DNA of 8,063 nt from DAOTZU01 sp034433995 (GTDB lineage: Bacteria; Chloroflexota; Anaerolineae; UBA1429), in NCBI GenBank assembly GCA_034433995.1, contig DAOTZU010000188.1, forward strand, positions 1 to 8,063, written 5' to 3'. Numbering within the stretch: the first letter of the stretch is position 1; each line of letters starts with the position of its first letter. The notes beneath the pieces were generated by a model that had not been told where the DNA came from, did not search any database, and was given only the letters and a program-made list of their open reading frames with translations. Below, in pieces: positions 6,211 through 8,063 of this stretch. Made by a program: the position numbers and the translations under genes.

Positions 6211-6458
6211 TTGCCCGCCTCGCTTTCTACCTTGGTGACCACGATGGCGAAATCAGGACAATGGTCGGTGCACCAATGACACCCCACGCACCGTTCCGGA
6301 TAGCTGGCCACCGGCCGGTGTTCCTCGCCCTCGGTAAAGACCTTTTGGGGGCAGAAGGCGATGCATAGGCCACAACCCTTGCACCATTGGCCATACACCC
6401 GCACGCGATAACGCTGGTGCAGGGCGGGTTTCTCTTTGATCGCTTGAGGCACGTCCAC
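6207..6458 (-). CDS. korD: 2x[4Fe-4S] ferredoxin subunit
   Basis: This small 83-aa subunit would carry electrons from the KorAB active site. It has two complete cluster motifs: C26-x2-C29-x2-C32-x3-C36-P (WCKGCGLCIAFCP) and C57-x2-C60-x2-C63-x3-C67-P (RCVGCHWCTDHCP). I start it at GTG 6458, because AGGAGG (6470-6465) is 6 nt upstream. The open frame continues to 6677, but that would run through the promoter and the 32-bp palindrome. It is the first gene of the operon, about 100 nt after the predicted transcription start, and its Shine-Dalgarno lies in a hairpin loop. Ferredoxin-first order (D-A-B-C) is common for KGOR operons. Confidence 0.93.
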   Translation of the reverse strand: MDVPQAIKEKPALHQRYRVRVYGQWCKGCGLCIAFCPQKVFTEGEEHRPVASYPERCVGCHWCTDHCPDFAIVVTKVESEAGK

Positions 6459-6459
6459 G

Positions 6460-6477
6460 GGCAACCTCCTTGTTGCC
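6460..6477 (-). promoter_or_regulatory. Hairpin presenting the korD Shine-Dalgarno in its loop
   Basis: On the - strand GGCAAC (6477-6472) and GTTGCC (6465-6460) form a perfect 6-bp stem around the 6-nt loop AAGGAG, which is most of the ribosome-binding site. The stem ends 1 nt before the GTG start. The structure is visible; a regulatory role is inferred. Confidence 0.45.
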
Positions 6478-6515
6478 TGATGAAGGGATCTTGCGCCCAG
6501 TGCACCCAACGCGCC

Positions 6516-6539
6516 CCGGCGACCATGGGCCGTCGCCGG
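6516..6539 (-). promoter_or_regulatory. GC-rich hairpin in the kor operon leader
   Basis: CCGGCGAC and GTCGCCGG form a perfect 8-bp stem with an 8-nt loop, in the first half of the korD leader (transcription start predicted near 6558). There is no T-run, so it is not an intrinsic terminator. It may stabilise the mRNA or take part in leader control. Confidence 0.5.
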
Positions 6540-6564
6540 CAAGGCGGTGAACCTTCCTGATTGC

Positions 6565-6593
6565 ATCTTAGCCCGGCGCTGCCATCCTGTCAA
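6565..6593 (-). promoter_or_regulatory. Sigma70-type promoter of the korDABC-cca operon
   Basis: On the - strand, TTGACA (6593-6588) is a perfect -35 and TAAGAT (6570-6565) differs from the -10 consensus at one base, with a 17-bp spacer. The predicted start is near 6558, leaving a leader of about 100 nt before korD. Confidence 0.85.
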
Positions 6594-6631
6594 TTTGAAC
6601 GGCGGCGGAGGGGCCAGGCCTTGGCGCGCCG

Positions 6632-6663
6632 AGACCTGACAGGTCTTAAGACCTGTCAGGTCT
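6632..6663. repeat. Perfect 32-bp palindrome
   Basis: Two 16-bp arms (AGACCTGACAGGTCTT and its complement) meet at the centre of CTTAAG with no mismatch. Each arm is itself nearly palindromic (ACCTG-A-CAGGT), so it can fold as one long hairpin or two small ones. It lies between the 3' end of the sialidase-like gene and the kor promoter. No T-run flanks it, so a standard terminator role is doubtful; it resembles the short palindromic elements scattered in many bacterial intergenic regions. Confidence 0.85.
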
Positions 6664-6690
6664 GAGTCGTCCCCCAAAGGAAATGTTAAC

Positions 6691-8063
6691 TCAGGGCCTT
6701 CCCGCCCGAAAGTTGGCGATGGCCTCTGCCGTGCGCAGGGCGCGGCCGTAGAGGCGCAACCCGCCCAGCTCTCCGCGCAAGGAGGGCCCCAAGCGCAAGG
6801 TGGCGCTGCCGCTCACGTGGCGCAGGTGCGGACTGAAGCGTCCCCAGCCGAATTGGCGCAAGTCGCCGCCATCGTTGAGCCGGCCATCCACCACAAAGGA
6901 GATGATGTGAGGGCCGCCATCCACGATGGCCACCAGATGGTGCCACGAACCCGGCATTATCTGGCCGGGATCGCAATCCCAGCGGTTCTCCGTTTGCCGG
7001 TCGCGGAGGATGAGCTCCACGGTGCCTTGGGGCGTGGTCTGCAGGGCCAGGCCTTGGCCATCCTCCCGACGGCTATCGAGGATCATCTGCCCCGCCTCCA
7101 GGGAATCGAGGCGCAACCACAGCTCGATGGTGAACCCCGTGCGCAGGAGCAGCATGCCGTAATCTGCGCGGTTGCTATCCCGTCGGTAGAACTCGGGCAG
7201 CTCCGGCATGGGCACTTCTGGGGGCAGCGCTGCGCCGGGGGCGAGCTCCAAGAGCAGCCCCTCCCGCGTTATCCGGCAGGGTTTATCCTCCAATTGGCCC
7301 CACAGCCCTTCCACCACCTCCGTCGGCAGCTCGTGGATGCGGGCATGGTGTTTGTCCGTCTCGGTGAGAAAATAGCGCCTGTCCTCCTCCACCAAATCGG
7401 GGTAGCTCATGCGCACCAGCGGGTCGTCATCATAGAGGATGATCTCCGGTTGCGACCAGCGGATGATCCTGCCCTCCGGGCCATCCGCCTCCACGCCGCC
7501 ACAGAGCCAGACGGGGTTGCGATCCTCGTAGGCAAAGACGGGCCGGCGGGGATGCTCGCGGATAAAGCGTCCGCCGTGGTTGTGGAACCAGTACAGGTAT
7601 TTCCCGTTGCGGCATCTCCAGGCGAAATTGGCGGCTCGCGGGTGCTTGATCAGGCGGCCGTCGGCGTAGCGCATGTACTGGGGCGTGCTCCACGTGTGGC
7701 CGCCATCGCGGCTATAGGCACAGGCGGGGTGGCCATCAATGGTGCGATAGACGCAAAAGAACGAGCCGTCGCTCAGCACCACGTAGCTCTGTTCCTCGGC
7801 GATGGGGCCGCCGCCGGGCGGCGTGCGCAGGCCGGCATCGCCATCGGGCAAAGTCTCCCAGACGATTTTTTCAGGGTCCCGTTCGGTGAGCAGGTTGGTG
7901 CTCTTGAGCAGCACCCCCTCGCTGCGGGTGAAAAAGCCATCGCCGATGCCGCCCACTTTGTGCAACGAAACATACGCCGCCCCCTGATGGATAAAGGGCC
8001 GGCCCACGTTCCAAAAATAGAGCAGCCGCCCGCCGTAGGGGTTCTCGCGATCTATGGCCATCA
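6691..8063 (-). CDS. Sialidase-like protein with C-terminal LamG domain (5' end missing)
   Basis: At least 456 aa are in the window and the frame is open to the right edge, so the N terminus is probably missing. The ATG at 8061 starts in mid-domain and has no visible ribosome site within the 2 bases left. Numbering from it, the first half resembles a BNR/sialidase beta-propeller. It has one clear Asp-box, SRDGGHTW (117-124), and propeller-like stretches such as SYVVLSDGSFFCVYRT (92-107) and MSYPDLVEEDRRYFLTETDK (218-237). Residues 308-452 form a LamG/concanavalin-like domain (GFTIELWLRLDS, GSWHHLVAIVDGG, ISFVVDG, GELGGLRLYGRAL). Members of this group are usually annotated as exo-alpha-sialidases, but the catalytic residues cannot be confirmed here and other glycan or non-catalytic roles are possible. 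Any signal peptide lies outside the window. It ends about 98 bp before the kor -35 box and is a separate unit. Confidence 0.85.
   Translation of the reverse strand, partial: MAIDRENPYGGRLLYFWNVGRPFIHQGAAYVSLHKVGGIGDGFFTRSEGVLLKSTNLLTERDPEKIVWETLPDGDAGLRTPPGGGPIAEEQSYVVLSDGSFFCVYRTIDGHPACAYSRDGGHTWSTPQYMRYADGRLIKHPRAANFAWRCRNGKYLYWFHNHGGRFIREHPRRPVFAYEDRNPVWLCGGVEADGPEGRIIRWSQPEIILYDDDPLVRMSYPDLVEEDRRYFLTETDKHHARIHELPTEVVEGLWGQLEDKPCRITREGLLLELAPGAALPPEVPMPELPEFYRRDSNRADYGMLLLRTGFTIELWLRLDSLEAGQMILDSRREDGQGLALQTTPQGTVELILRDRQTENRWDCDPGQIMPGSWHHLVAIVDGGPHIISFVVDGRLNDGGDLRQFGWGRFSPHLRHVSGSATLRLGPSLRGELGGLRLYGRALRTAEAIANFRAGRP

Noticed and set aside
4438..6279. Long + strand open frame (613 codons) opposite korB and korA
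   Set aside because: It is antisense to two genes with clear family motifs. Its translation is a His/Gly/Asp-rich low-information sequence of the kind produced by the complement of GC-rich genes, and it has no ribosome site.
6632..6663. Intrinsic terminator for the sialidase-like gene
   Set aside because: The palindrome has the stem but no T-run on either side, so only a repeat call is supported.
6459..6677. N-terminal extension of the ferredoxin to an upstream ATG at 6677
   Set aside because: It would translate through the 32-bp palindrome and the -35/-10 boxes; the extra residues look nothing like a ferredoxin, while GTG 6458 has AGGAGG at the right distance.

Overview
The window looks like a chromosomal segment of a high-GC bacterium, most likely a member of the Chloroflexota (Anaerolineae-like). 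This is inferred from three things: a secreted protein with a Thr/Pro-rich linker and a C-terminal LPLILR tail, a four-subunit 2-oxoacid:ferredoxin oxidoreductase operon, and a class II CCA-adding enzyme of the long type. No rRNA or tRNA gene is present to fix the taxonomy. Coding density is high and several genes start with GTG.

Left part (1-2135, + strand). A two-hairpin repeat element (20-67) is followed by a near-consensus sigma70 promoter (82-110). Over the expected transcription start lies a perfect palindromic GAAC-N4-GTTC site (119-134) of the LexA/SOS-box type of Gram-positive bacteria. It heads a 145-aa protein of unknown function (149-586), which is therefore a candidate DNA-damage-inducible gene. 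A weaker promoter (623-651) precedes a secreted two-domain protein (687-2135) with an N-terminal carbohydrate-binding-like beta-sandwich, a Thr/Pro linker and a C-terminal lectin-like domain.

Central part (2141-6593, - strand). A promoter at 6593-6565 and a leader of about 100 nt with hairpins drive korD-korA-korB-korC-cca. KorD (2x[4Fe-4S] ferredoxin), KorA, KorB (TPP and Fe-S subunit) and KorC together form a 2-oxoacid (probably 2-oxoglutarate):ferredoxin oxidoreductase, which links the TCA cycle to reduced ferredoxin. korD and korA overlap by 4 nt, korA and korB are 3 nt apart, and korC and cca are 20 nt apart. The only sizeable gap, between korB and korC (144 nt), holds a heptad repeat and a second copy of the two-hairpin element. 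cca converges on the secreted-protein gene with only 5 nt between stop codons and no visible terminator.

Right part (6594-8063). A perfect 32-bp palindrome separates the kor operon from the 3' end of a - strand gene for a sialidase-like (Asp-box) protein with a C-terminal LamG domain. That gene runs off the right edge of the window.

The points most worth following up are the SOS-box-controlled orphan gene, the repeated two-hairpin element (one copy inside the kor operon), the structured kor leader with the Shine-Dalgarno in a hairpin loop, and the 32-bp nested palindrome.
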